From positions 1 to 64,000 of the forward strand of contig NZ_JADPFC010000006.1 in assembly GCF_015668195.1 (NCBI RefSeq): a DNA stretch of 64,000 nucleotides, in the 5' to 3' direction. Each line of letters starts with the position of its first letter. The first letter of the stretch is position 1. Origin of the DNA: Romboutsia_C sp015668195 (GTDB lineage Bacteria > Bacillota > Clostridia > Peptostreptococcales > Peptostreptococcaceae). Of this stretch, positions 1 to 8,119 are shown piece after piece. The notes below the pieces were generated by a model. It had not been told where the DNA came from. It was given only the letters and a program-made list of their open reading frames with translations, and ran no database searches. The translations under genes and the position numbers were made by a program.

Positions 1-333
<333 letters not shown>

Positions 334-508
334 AGTTTTCCTGCTCAGACTATCATTATCTGAATATCTGGCTTGGTTGTATTCGATTCTTTAAAGAATC
401 ATTTTAGTTATATAAATTAACCTACTGTTTAATTTTCAAAGTTCATTTTAAGCGACTGTGTCGGCGCTTACTTTTTTGTTTCATCCGAATCTCTCTCGGA
501 CAAGTAAT
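334..508 (-). ncRNA. rRNA operon leader transcript
   Basis: This is the transcribed spacer between the rrn promoter and mature 16S. It contains a CCGA/TCGG hairpin (485-499), a GC-rich hairpin (451-468; AGC-GAC-loop-GTC with GCT closing), a conserved-looking CTTTGAAAATTAAACA stretch (about 429-444) of the kind found in Gram-positive rrn leaders, and a TTCTTTAAAGAA palindrome near 388-401. These probably act in antitermination and 16S processing; that role is inferred from position. Confidence 0.7.
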
Positions 509-537
509 ACTATATCACCCTGAAAATACATCGTCAA
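509..537 (-). promoter_or_regulatory. rRNA operon promoter
   Basis: On the minus strand there is a -35 TTGACG (532-537), a 17-bp spacer and a -10 TATAGT (509-514). Upstream (540-600) lies a run of A and T tracts that would act as an UP element. The rest of the gap to the divergent gene at 821 is AT-rich with no other recognisable feature. Confidence 0.85.
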
Positions 538-820
538 TACTTTTTTTTAATTTTTTTAAAAAAATTATTATTTTTTATATTTTAAATATAATAAATATAT
601 CCCAAACTCTTGTATTTAAGAGAATTTCCAGTTAATTTGATTTTATTTTTATATAGTAAATTTTTTTAAAGTATATATACATTTATAATTTAGAGTATAA
701 TAGTAATATAGTATTAAAACCAGATACTAATTTTGTTATAATTTGTTAGTTTATTTACTTATTTGTGTAAAAACACGTAAAATAAATTATATATTCAACT
801 TTAATTTATGGAGGTAAATT

Positions 821-1468
821 ATGAATAATTATCTTAGAGAGCCAATTAATGGTTTTACTCATCTTGCTGGTGCAATATTGTCTTTTATTGGACTACTAGC
901 ATTAGTAATAAAAACAACATTAAATACCCCATCTACCTTAGACCTAACAGCTGTAATAATATTCGGATTAAGTATGATTCTTCTGTATGCAGCTTCCGCA
1001 ACTTATCATTTAGTTATTTCTAGTGATAAGGTAATAGGATTTTTAAGAAGATTAGACCATGCTATGATATTTGTTTTAATAGCAGGTTCGTATACTCCAT
1101 TTTGCCTAATTGCTTTAGATGGTTCTACTGGATGGATTTTATTTGGAGTTATAATGGCTACTGCTGTTGCTGGTGTGTCTTTTAAATTAATTTGGTTTAA
1201 CTGCCCTAGATGGATTTCTACAGCTATATATGTTGCTATGGGATGGGTTTCTATATTCCTTATTAGCCCATTGTATAAAGCTTTATCATTCCATGGAGTT
1301 TCTTTACTTGTATTAGGCGGCGTTTTTTATACTATAGGCGCTTTAATATATGCAACTAAACCAAAATTTTTAGACTTTAAATACTTAGGTTTTCATGAAA
1401 TCTTCCATATATTTATAATGCTTGGAAGTTTAACTCACTTTTTCTGTGTATTTAATTATGTAATATAA
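821..1468 (+). CDS. Hemolysin III / TrhA (AdipoR-like, PAQR superfamily) membrane protein
   Basis: The 215-residue protein is almost entirely hydrophobic with about seven membrane segments. It carries the family signatures: E-P-x-N-x-x-T-H near the N-terminus, S-A-x-Y-H-L near residue 60, LDHAMIFVLIAGSYTPF in the middle, and HEIFH near the C-terminus. The histidines form the predicted metal site of this superfamily. Bacterial members are named after a Bacillus cereus hemolysin, but TrhA-type roles in membrane fluidity are also described, so hemolysis should not be assumed. The start has a good GGAGG site. The gene is alone and is separated from the convergent kinase gene by a hairpin terminator. 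Confidence 0.9.
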   Translation: MNNYLREPINGFTHLAGAILSFIGLLALVIKTTLNTPSTLDLTAVIIFGLSMILLYAASATYHLVISSDKVIGFLRRLDHAMIFVLIAGSYTPFCLIALDGSTGWILFGVIMATAVAGVSFKLIWFNCPRWISTAIYVAMGWVSIFLISPLYKALSFHGVSLLVLGGVFYTIGALIYATKPKFLDFKYLGFHEIFHIFIMLGSLTHFFCVFNYVI

Positions 1469-1471
1469 ATA

Positions 1472-1511
1472 AAAAAAGGAGAGCTATCATCCTTGATTAG
1501 TCTCCTTTTTT
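1472..1511. terminator. Bidirectional terminator between the TrhA-like and kinase genes
   Basis: An 11-bp stem (AAAAAAGGAGA / TCTCCTTTTTT) with an 18-nt loop is flanked by A and T runs on opposite sides. It can therefore stop transcription from both convergent genes. Confidence 0.85.
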
Positions 1512-1517
1512 ATTTAT

Positions 1518-2936
1518 TTAAAATATCATTTCTATTTTAGTACCAATACCTATGTTACTTTCCACTTTTATTTCTCCATTATGAGCCTTTACAATATCTC
1601 TACTTATAGCCATACCTAAACCTGAGCCTTTATGGGCATCACCTGTATTAGTCCCTCTATAGTACCTTTCAAAAATATACTTAAGGTCTTCTTGACATAT
1701 TCCCTTTCCATTATCTTCAATAATTATATGAGTCTTTTCATTTGATGCTACATTTACTTTTATACTTACATCTTCATCATTATGAATAATAGAATTGTAT
1801 AATATATTATTTATTACTCTCTTCATAAGTAACTCATCTATATCTAATATTATTTTATCTTCACTAGAATTAAAATCTATATCTACGTGACTATATTTAG
1901 GATCATTAAGAATGTCTATAATGCATCCTCTAACCAGTGATACTATATTCTTTTCCTCTCTAGATATATTCGAATATCCATCCTTCAGCTTCATAGTTAA
2001 ATTTAGATCATCTACTAATTCTTTTATATAGTTAGCCTTACTATCTATAATTTCTGCATATTGAGATACTTCATCAGACTCTATATCATAATCACTAGAC
2101 ATTAACTCTGCATATCCTTTTATAGATGCCAAAGGTGTTTTTATATCATGAGATATATTTGCAATCCATTCATTCTTCATAGATTCGATTTTTTTTCGTT
2201 CTCTTTCATTTTCTTTCAATGTATCTGCTAGATTATTTAACTTATTAAATACAGGTTTATATATTCCTTTTTCTTTGTAGTATGATTCATAGTTGCCACC
2301 AGCTAAATCTTCAACTCCACCTATTATGCTTTTTACAGGTTTAGTTAAAGACTTACTAAACATATACCCTATTACCGTGGCTACTATTATATCTACTACT
2401 ATAATAGATAATAAAACTTTTGATATTATATTTTTTATTGAATCTGCATCAGTAGTTATATTTATTTTATCTACCTGAGTCATAGGAAATCCAATTAGAT
2501 ATGTATATGAGTAATTATTTATATTTTTTTCAGCAACTAAAACAGTAGATTTATTACCTTCTACCCCAGAATATTTATATGTATTTATTAACTGAACAGG
2601 TGTGTATTTATTTTGTATATTATCAGGTGCATTATACTTATAAATCACATTTCCATTATTATCTAATACTTGTATCCATAGACTACTTTTTTTTAAAATT
2701 TCTTTACCCTTGTCATTTACATAGACATTATTTATATCATATGTATCATTAAAAATATTTTTATTAAAATCTCTTACAAATGATTCTACATTATTAAATA
2801 TTCCATGTCCATTGTGTGGTGGGTTTACATTTATCATCACAGATATAAAAATAGCTATAGCTATATTTAATTGAACAACTATCATAGCAACTATTACAGT
2901 TGATAAAAGGTACTTTAAAGTTAATTTCCATTTCAT
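1518..2936 (-). CDS. Sensor histidine kinase of a two-component system
   Basis: The 472-residue protein has an N-terminal membrane helix (about 8-34), an extracytoplasmic domain of about 130 residues and a second helix (about 169-193). A HAMP-like linker, a DHp domain with SHDIKTPLA (phospho-acceptor His263) and a HATPase domain (N-box NNILYNSIIHN, G1 DNGKGI, G2 GSGLGMAIS) follow. It is a complete sensor kinase of the HPK1 type. It lies 20 bp behind its response regulator on the same strand, so the two are cotranscribed. An ABC exporter and a membrane HExxH protein lie just upstream on the same strand, suggesting that they are its targets. The signal it senses is unknown; envelope-acting peptides are a reasonable guess because of the ABC neighbour. 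Confidence 0.95.
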   Translation of the reverse strand: MKWKLTLKYLLSTVIVAMIVVQLNIAIAIFISVMINVNPPHNGHGIFNNVESFVRDFNKNIFNDTYDINNVYVNDKGKEILKKSSLWIQVLDNNGNVIYKYNAPDNIQNKYTPVQLINTYKYSGVEGNKSTVLVAEKNINNYSYTYLIGFPMTQVDKINITTDADSIKNIISKVLLSIIVVDIIVATVIGYMFSKSLTKPVKSIIGGVEDLAGGNYESYYKEKGIYKPVFNKLNNLADTLKENERERKKIESMKNEWIANISHDIKTPLASIKGYAELMSSDYDIESDEVSQYAEIIDSKANYIKELVDDLNLTMKLKDGYSNISREEKNIVSLVRGCIIDILNDPKYSHVDIDFNSSEDKIILDIDELLMKRVINNILYNSIIHNDEDVSIKVNVASNEKTHIIIEDNGKGICQEDLKYIFERYYRGTNTGDAHKGSGLGMAISRDIVKAHNGEIKVESNIGIGTKIEMIF

Positions 2937-2956
2937 ACTAAACCATCCTTAGCTAA

Positions 2957-3676
2957 TTATTCTTTTATTACAAATTTATATCCAAGTCCTTTTACATTTA
3001 GTATATACTCAGGTTTTGAAGGGTTATCTTCGACCTTTTCTCTTAACCTTCTTATATGAACCATTATAGTATTATCATATCCTATAAAATCATCTCCCCA
3101 CACTTCATCACAAAACTTTTCTTTACTTATTATCTGATTTTTATGTTTTACCATATACATAAACATCTTCAATTCTTTAGGTTTTAGTTCTAACAACTCT
3201 CCATTTTTCTTAACTTCCAAAGTTTTATCATTTACTTCAAATGGCCCTGCTTTTATAATGTTATATTTTTCTTTTTCTTCTACATTAAATTGTTTCTTAC
3301 TCCTTCTAAGCTGAATTTTTACTCTAAGTGCTAGTTCTTTTATACTAAATGGTTTTGTTATATAATCATCAGCACCTAAAGATAACCCTACTAATTTATC
3401 TAATTCTTCTCCTTTTGCTGATAAAAATAGTACCGGTATGTCTGATATTTGTCTTATTTTTTTACATATATCATATCCTTCAATATCTGGAAGCATAATA
3501 TCTAATATAGCTAAATCCAGATTTTCTCTTTCAAATATTTCTAATCCTTTAGTTCCATTATCAGCTATATAAATATTTTTAAATCCTTCTTTATCAAGTG
3601 CCTTTTTTATTAGATTTAATATCTCTATTTCATCATCAACTACTAATATCTTACTTTTTCTTATTAAAGACTCCAC
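2957..3676 (-). CDS. OmpR-family response regulator
   Basis: The 239-residue protein has a receiver domain (acidic DD near 14-15, phospho-acceptor Asp59 in AILDIMLPD, Lys in ITKPFS) and a C-terminal OmpR/PhoB winged helix ending in RRLREKVEDNP...KGLGYKF. It is the first gene of the pair with the kinase. OmpR-type regulators bind direct repeats spaced by about one helical turn. Just such repeats (TAAG elements 11 bp apart) precede the ABC exporter and HExxH genes, so those are its likely targets (inference). Its own upstream region, 3677-3786, lacks that block. Confidence 0.95.
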   Translation of the reverse strand: MESLIRKSKILVVDDEIEILNLIKKALDKEGFKNIYIADNGTKGLEIFERENLDLAILDIMLPDIEGYDICKKIRQISDIPVLFLSAKGEELDKLVGLSLGADDYITKPFSIKELALRVKIQLRRSKKQFNVEEKEKYNIIKAGPFEVNDKTLEVKKNGELLELKPKELKMFMYMVKHKNQIISKEKFCDEVWGDDFIGYDNTIMVHIRRLREKVEDNPSKPEYILNVKGLGYKFVIKE

Positions 3677-3786
3677 TTAAGACCCTCCTATCACAGTAAT
3701 ATAATTTTTATTATTACATATTATTTTTAATTTTACGTTCTTTTTATATTTAATTTATACCATATTTGTACGTTTTATTTTTAATG

Positions 3787-3825
3787 AAAAAAGAAAAGCA
3801 TAACTAGTGTTTTGCTTTTCTTTTT
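3787..3825. terminator. Terminator after the ABC exporter operon
   Basis: A stem AAAAAGAAAAGCA / TGCTTTTCTTTTT encloses a 12-nt loop. It lies 30 bp beyond the last permease gene on the minus strand. It separates the exporter operon from the two-component genes and could work in both directions. Confidence 0.8.
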
Positions 3826-3854
3826 ATTATTTCTAAATTATTTATATTTATAGA

Positions 3855-4610
3855 CTATCTTTCACTTAAAAATCTTCTCTTAGCTAAATTGTAAAATAAT
3901 ACCACTCCTACTATACTTGTCCCTATAAATACAGCCCATATGCTTGCTGGTAATTTGTATCTTATAATTGGAGTTGCATACATTCCTAATATAGGCCATT
4001 CTAAAACATTACTAACCATACCTCTAGCTTCCATAAAGTAAGGTATTGCCATACATGCTCCACCTATTAAAAATGGTACTATTGCATTTTTACTTATTGA
4101 TGATAAAAATAATCCTAAAGCTGCTAATAAGAATGATCCTATTATTATGTTAATAGTCATCATTAATATCATTTGAATTACTGTCATATTAGATCCGCTA
4201 TTTCCAAAGTACCATAAATTCTTTAATGGAGTATTTAATCCTTTAAAGTTTAAAGATACTAATGCTCTTAATACCATTGTATATAATGTTGTAATATTTA
4301 CTATAATAGCGCTTATTCCAGCTGCTATAAATTTACTTATAACTAACTGTTTTTTACCATTTTTTGTAGCTTTTATTAATCCATCCATATTTGAATTATA
4401 CTCTATAATAAAACTTCCCGAAAACATCATAAACATAGTTAGTCCCATAAATGGAGCAAGGCCAAACCATTTAGAAAATAAATTTGCATATGTTTCATTA
4501 ACATCAAAATTATAAGTAGAACTATATGCTAGAAATATTGTTAACGCCCAAACAATAATTACCCCAAGCTTAAAATTCTTTTTTATCTCTGCCTTGATAA
4601 CTGAGAACAT
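3855..4610 (-). CDS. ABC-2 type transporter permease
   Basis: The 251-residue integral membrane protein has about six hydrophobic segments and the ABC-2 layout: a cytoplasmic amphipathic start, then TM1 (about 16-34) and a long run of paired helices. It is the last gene of a three-gene operon (permease - ATPase - permease), 2 bp after the ATPase stop. It would pair with the other permease to form the membrane channel of an exporter of the BcrAB or peptide-resistance type. The substrate cannot be read from the sequence. Confidence 0.85.
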   Translation of the reverse strand: MFSVIKAEIKKNFKLGVIIVWALTIFLAYSSTYNFDVNETYANLFSKWFGLAPFMGLTMFMMFSGSFIIEYNSNMDGLIKATKNGKKQLVISKFIAAGISAIIVNITTLYTMVLRALVSLNFKGLNTPLKNLWYFGNSGSNMTVIQMILMMTINIIIGSFLLAALGLFLSSISKNAIVPFLIGGACMAIPYFMEARGMVSNVLEWPILGMYATPIIRYKLPASIWAVFIGTSIVGVVLFYNLAKRRFLSER

Positions 4611-4612
4611 TA

Positions 4613-5500
4613 TTATACCTCCCTTGCATCTTCTAACTCAAAGTAGAACATGTAAACATCTTCAAACCTTGGTTCAGTTAGTTTTGAATTTTCATATGAT
4701 GGTGCTTTATCGCTTATTATTCTTAATTGAGTATCTTCAACCCCACGATTTATACTTACTACTTTGTAATTTCTTTGAATCTCATTTACTTCACTTTCAT
4801 TATTTGTAGTTATTGTATATACTTTACCTTTCATATCTTCTAAAATTTCTCTGTGAGTTCCTTTTAGTAATAATTTTCCATCTTTTATCATAATAGTTTC
4901 TTTAGCTACTGACTCTATATCAGAAATTATATGAGTTGAAAGTATTACTATTGTTTCCGTTCCTATATTTGATAGTAAATTTCTAAATCTAGTTCTTTCT
5001 TGAGGGTCAAGACCTGCTGTTGGTTCGTCTAATATTAATATTTTAGGGTTATTAAGTAACGCTTGAGCTATACCAACTCTTCTTTTCATTCCTCCAGAAA
5101 ATTTAGATACATTCTTATTTCTTACTTCATAAAGACCTACTAATTTTAATAGCTCATCTACTCTTTTCTTAGCTTCACTATTGCTCATTCCTTTAAGAGC
5201 TGCCATATACATTAAGAATTCTCTCGCTTTAAAGTTTTTATATGCATCAAAGTCTTGTGGTAAATATCCAACTAATGCTCTATATTCATCATCTAAAGAC
5301 TTTATATCTTTTTCGTTATATAATATTTTTCCACTACTTGGAGTTGTTATAGTTGCTAGTTGCTTCATTAAAGTTGATTTACCAGCCCCATTAGGTCCTA
5401 ATAAACCATATACTCCACTATTTAAAGTTAAACTTATATTTTCATTTGCACTTTTATGTTTATATGTTTTAGTTAAATTTACAATTTCTAATTTATTCAT
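4613..5500 (-). CDS. ABC transporter ATP-binding protein
   Basis: This nucleotide-binding subunit has Walker A GPNGAGKST, Q-loop YLPQDF, signature SGGMKRRVGIAQAL, Walker B ILILDEPTAGLDP and the switch His in STHI. The C-terminal extension of about 80 residues is typical of CcmA/BcrA-like ATPases. I place the start at the internal Met (MNKLEIVNL) because the GGAGG ribosome site lies inside the five-residue longer reading. It is the middle gene of the exporter operon and powers the two flanking permeases. Confidence 0.93.
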   Translation of the reverse strand: MNKLEIVNLTKTYKHKSANENISLTLNSGVYGLLGPNGAGKSTLMKQLATITTPSSGKILYNEKDIKSLDDEYRALVGYLPQDFDAYKNFKAREFLMYMAALKGMSNSEAKKRVDELLKLVGLYEVRNKNVSKFSGGMKRRVGIAQALLNNPKILILDEPTAGLDPQERTRFRNLLSNIGTETIVILSTHIISDIESVAKETIMIKDGKLLLKGTHREILEDMKGKVYTITTNNESEVNEIQRNYKVVSINRGVEDTQLRIISDKAPSYENSKLTEPRFEDVYMFYFELEDAREV

Positions 5501-5523
5501 TTTTACTTCCTCCATATTTTTAT

Positions 5524-6552
5524 TTATCTATTTAATATTTTCTTGAATACGTAAACATTTAGTAGTATCCCAGATAAAACTATTAATACTAATGTACTTA
5601 AGCAAGTTGTGACTAAGTCAAAATTCATTGAGAATAGTTTAATTTGTCCCATATATGCAGTAGATATAAAACTATTTTTTGAAAGTATATCTATAAAACT
5701 ACATTGGTGTATTATCATCATTAAGTTATAAGGTAAAAATTGTAAAAATACTAATATTTTACCGATAGCTATAAACAAAATTGAACAAGATATAGATTGT
5801 ATTGAGTTTTTAGTTATAAACGAGAATAAAGCCGAGAATATTGATATTGCTATAAATACTAAAGATACTACCCCTATTTCAGATGCTATATATTGAACAA
5901 TATTCATCTCTCTAACTAAACTTGCTATATTAGATATTCTATATGCTTGTAAACCTCCATTTATCGGAGCTCCGTATTGAATATATGTTGCTATAAAAGT
6001 TGCAATTAAATAAATTGCGTAAACAATAATTGGTAAAATTATTGATATTAAAAGCTTTGAATTTAAAGCTTTATATTTATTTTTAGATGATAAGATTATA
6101 GTATCTACATTTGATAATCTTTCATCTGTATATAAATTTGAAGAAAGTGTAACTATTATAGCTACAATAAGTAGTGTAGCTAAAGGAAAAGTTGCTCTAT
6201 TTTCAAATACTTGATAGAATGTTACATCTTTATATTTTTCACCATTATCTTTATTTAGCTTTTCTTTTGACATTTTGCTAATTTGCTTTTCATTTTCATC
6301 TTTTAAGCCATGAGTATTCTTATTGGCAATCGACTTTATCTCATTTACTTTATTATTTAATTTTTCTTGTGCTATTACATCTCCTGGTCTTTTGTCGATT
6401 ATATATTCATTTTTACTTTCATCAAAATATTCATTTTCAGTTTCTAACATAGGTTTTACAAACCCAAGTTGTATAAATAAAAGTCCCATAAATATAAGTG
6501 CTATTATTGAGGTTTTATTTTTAACTATTTTTTTTAATTCCCATCTTAACAT
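5524..6552 (-). CDS. ABC-2 type permease with extracytoplasmic loop
   Basis: The 342-residue protein has a first membrane helix at about 15-32, then a hydrophilic lysine- and glutamate-rich loop of about 100 residues, then five to six further helices. This is the usual design of ABC-2 permeases from Gram-positive peptide-resistance or signalling exporters. The start has a strong GAGAGGAG site. It is the first gene of the exporter operon. The promoter upstream carries the 31-bp block shared with the HExxH gene. Confidence 0.85.
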   Translation of the reverse strand: MLRWELKKIVKNKTSIIALIFMGLLFIQLGFVKPMLETENEYFDESKNEYIIDKRPGDVIAQEKLNNKVNEIKSIANKNTHGLKDENEKQISKMSKEKLNKDNGEKYKDVTFYQVFENRATFPLATLLIVAIIVTLSSNLYTDERLSNVDTIILSSKNKYKALNSKLLISIILPIIVYAIYLIATFIATYIQYGAPINGGLQAYRISNIASLVREMNIVQYIASEIGVVSLVFIAISIFSALFSFITKNSIQSISCSILFIAIGKILVFLQFLPYNLMMIIHQCSFIDILSKNSFISTAYMGQIKLFSMNFDLVTTCLSTLVLIVLSGILLNVYVFKKILNR

Positions 6553-6583
6553 GTTTGTTCTCCTCTCTTGTGATTACAAATTT

Positions 6584-6641
6584 ATTATATATATCTAGAT
6601 TTACACCATCATAAACTTAATCTTAAATAAACCTTACAATT
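6584..6641 (-). promoter_or_regulatory. ABC operon promoter with putative response-regulator operator
   Basis: A -10 TATAAT (6584-6589) is preceded by a poor -35. Against it, at 6611-6641, lies a 31-bp block that recurs identically at 7966-7996 before the HExxH gene, at the same distance from that gene's -10. Read on the minus strand, the block holds TAAG elements with starts 11 bp apart, as expected for an OmpR-family dimer. A weak -35 with an adjacent operator suggests activation. Confidence 0.65.
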
Positions 6642-6660
6642 CAAATTTTTCTAGCAAAAT

Positions 6661-6704
6661 AAATAAGGGCAAAGCTATCTTTTACATAACTTTGCTCTTA
6701 TTTA
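6661..6704. terminator. Terminator after the HExxH protein gene
   Basis: A stem AAATAAGGGCAAAG / CTTTGCTCTTATTT, with one wobble, encloses a 15-nt loop. It lies just past the stop codon of the HExxH gene on the minus strand and isolates it from the downstream ABC operon. Confidence 0.8.
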
Positions 6705-6711
6705 CAGTTTT

Positions 6712-7896
6712 TTAATTATTGTTATTTGCTAAATCAACTAATTTTTGTCCTTGTTTTAGCAATTTATTATAATCATTTTCTTCTTTTATCTGATTTATTT
6801 TATCTTCTGTAATTTCCTTATCTAATATGCTAAAATATTTCTTTAATATTTCATATTGAGTTTCTCCATTTTTATCTTTATTATCTTCTATATCTTTTTT
6901 CCAATTTATATTTATTTTATCCATTATCAGCCCTAAAGCAGATCCCGTTTCATACTTCATTGGTCTTTCTAAATAAGATGGTGATTCTGCTATTCCATCT
7001 GCGATACAGTTAAAGGCATGTGAGAAAGTAACGTAATATGGCTTTTCTTTATTTGCAAGAACTCTTAATTTTCCACCTATTAAATTACTATATTTATATT
7101 CAATATATCTTGCAGTTCCTTCTATTGCTTCTGTATTTGTTTCTGCTTCTAATTGTGGCCATTTTTCATATCTATAAGCACGTATAATTGTCCATTGTTT
7201 TAAATACTTCTTAACTTCTTCTTTGTTATTAGCTTCCATGCATTTATCTAAAAGCTTAAATTCTAATCCCATTAAAGCATAGTTTTCCTTATTTACTGGA
7301 TAATTTTCTATATATTCTCCATCATTTTTATCATATGTCCAATCCTTTTGGTTATATGTATGGAATGATTCATGTAATAAAAATGAAGAAAAATCAAAAT
7401 ATAAATCTGGATTTTCTATCATTTTAGGATTATATTTAAAGTAAAAAATATTTTGACCATCAATAGTTACAGTGCCGAAGTTTGAAGGCATCCAAGTTGA
7501 AATCATACTTGTATCAAATTTACTTATTCTATAAACCTCTGGTAAATTTAAATATTTAGGCATAACTATTTTCTTTGAAAAAATACTTTTTTCAATTTCT
7601 TTTACATTAATTGCATAAGCGTATTTTCTCATAATTCCTTTATCTTTATTAGTTCTTATTAAAATTAATGGTTTTTCATTGAACTTATAATTGTCAGTCC
7701 ATAATTCATCTCCATTTTCATTGAACTGTTGATATATACTTGATAATTGTTCAAACATTTCTTTATCTATAGAATTAAATTCTTCATATTTAGTTTTATA
7801 AGTTTTATTTAATACAATGTTACTTACTATAATTCCTAATAATAAAACCATAATGGCTGAGATTATTATAAGTACTTTACTCGACTTTATTTTCAT
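6712..7896 (-). CDS. Membrane-anchored putative zinc metallopeptidase (HExxH protein)
   Basis: I do not recognise a named family for this 394-residue protein. It starts with a single hydrophobic anchor (about 7-29), then a large soluble domain that should lie outside the membrane. HESFH at 175-179 fits the HExxH zinc site. About 80 residues on, NTEAIEGTARYIEYK (Glu256 and Glu259) could supply the third ligand, as in gluzincins. The C-terminal third is helical and charged. It has its own promoter with a copy of the 31-bp operator block and its own terminator, and it sits upstream of the ABC exporter and two-component genes on the same strand. A role in cutting or sensing peptides at the envelope is plausible but unproven. 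Confidence 0.6.
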   Translation of the reverse strand: MKIKSSKVLIIISAIMVLLLGIIVSNIVLNKTYKTKYEEFNSIDKEMFEQLSSIYQQFNENGDELWTDNYKFNEKPLILIRTNKDKGIMRKYAYAINVKEIEKSIFSKKIVMPKYLNLPEVYRISKFDTSMISTWMPSNFGTVTIDGQNIFYFKYNPKMIENPDLYFDFSSFLLHESFHTYNQKDWTYDKNDGEYIENYPVNKENYALMGLEFKLLDKCMEANNKEEVKKYLKQWTIIRAYRYEKWPQLEAETNTEAIEGTARYIEYKYSNLIGGKLRVLANKEKPYYVTFSHAFNCIADGIAESPSYLERPMKYETGSALGLIMDKININWKKDIEDNKDKNGETQYEILKKYFSILDKEITEDKINQIKEENDYNKLLKQGQKLVDLANNNN

Positions 7897-7938
7897 TAAA
7901 TTTCCTCTTTTTCATTTATAGTTTTTTATTACTTACTT

Positions 7939-7996
7939 ATTATATATAAATAAATTTACACTATTATAAACTTAATCTTAAATAAACCTTACAATT
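7939..7996 (-). promoter_or_regulatory. HExxH gene promoter with copy of the operator block
   Basis: A -10 TATAAT (7939-7944) is preceded by the 31-bp block at 7966-7996, identical to 6611-6641 and at the same spacing. The sequences between block and -10 are also similar but not identical. No good -35 is present in either copy. Confidence 0.65.
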
Positions 7997-8075
7997 TTAA
8001 TTTTTCTTATTAATATACAAAGTATACTTAAAAATAAAATTTGTTTCTTCAATACAATTTTCTAATCATAATAAT

Positions 8076-8119
8076 AGAAATAAAAAAACGAACTCATTTG
8101 AGTTCGTTTTTTTATTTCT
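8076..8119. terminator. Strong terminator after cadA
   Basis: A perfect 21-bp inverted repeat with a 2-nt loop (8076-8096 and 8099-8119) is centred on CGAACTCA/TGAGTTCG and flanked by A7 and T7 runs. It overlaps the stop codon of the metal ATPase. Confidence 0.9.
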
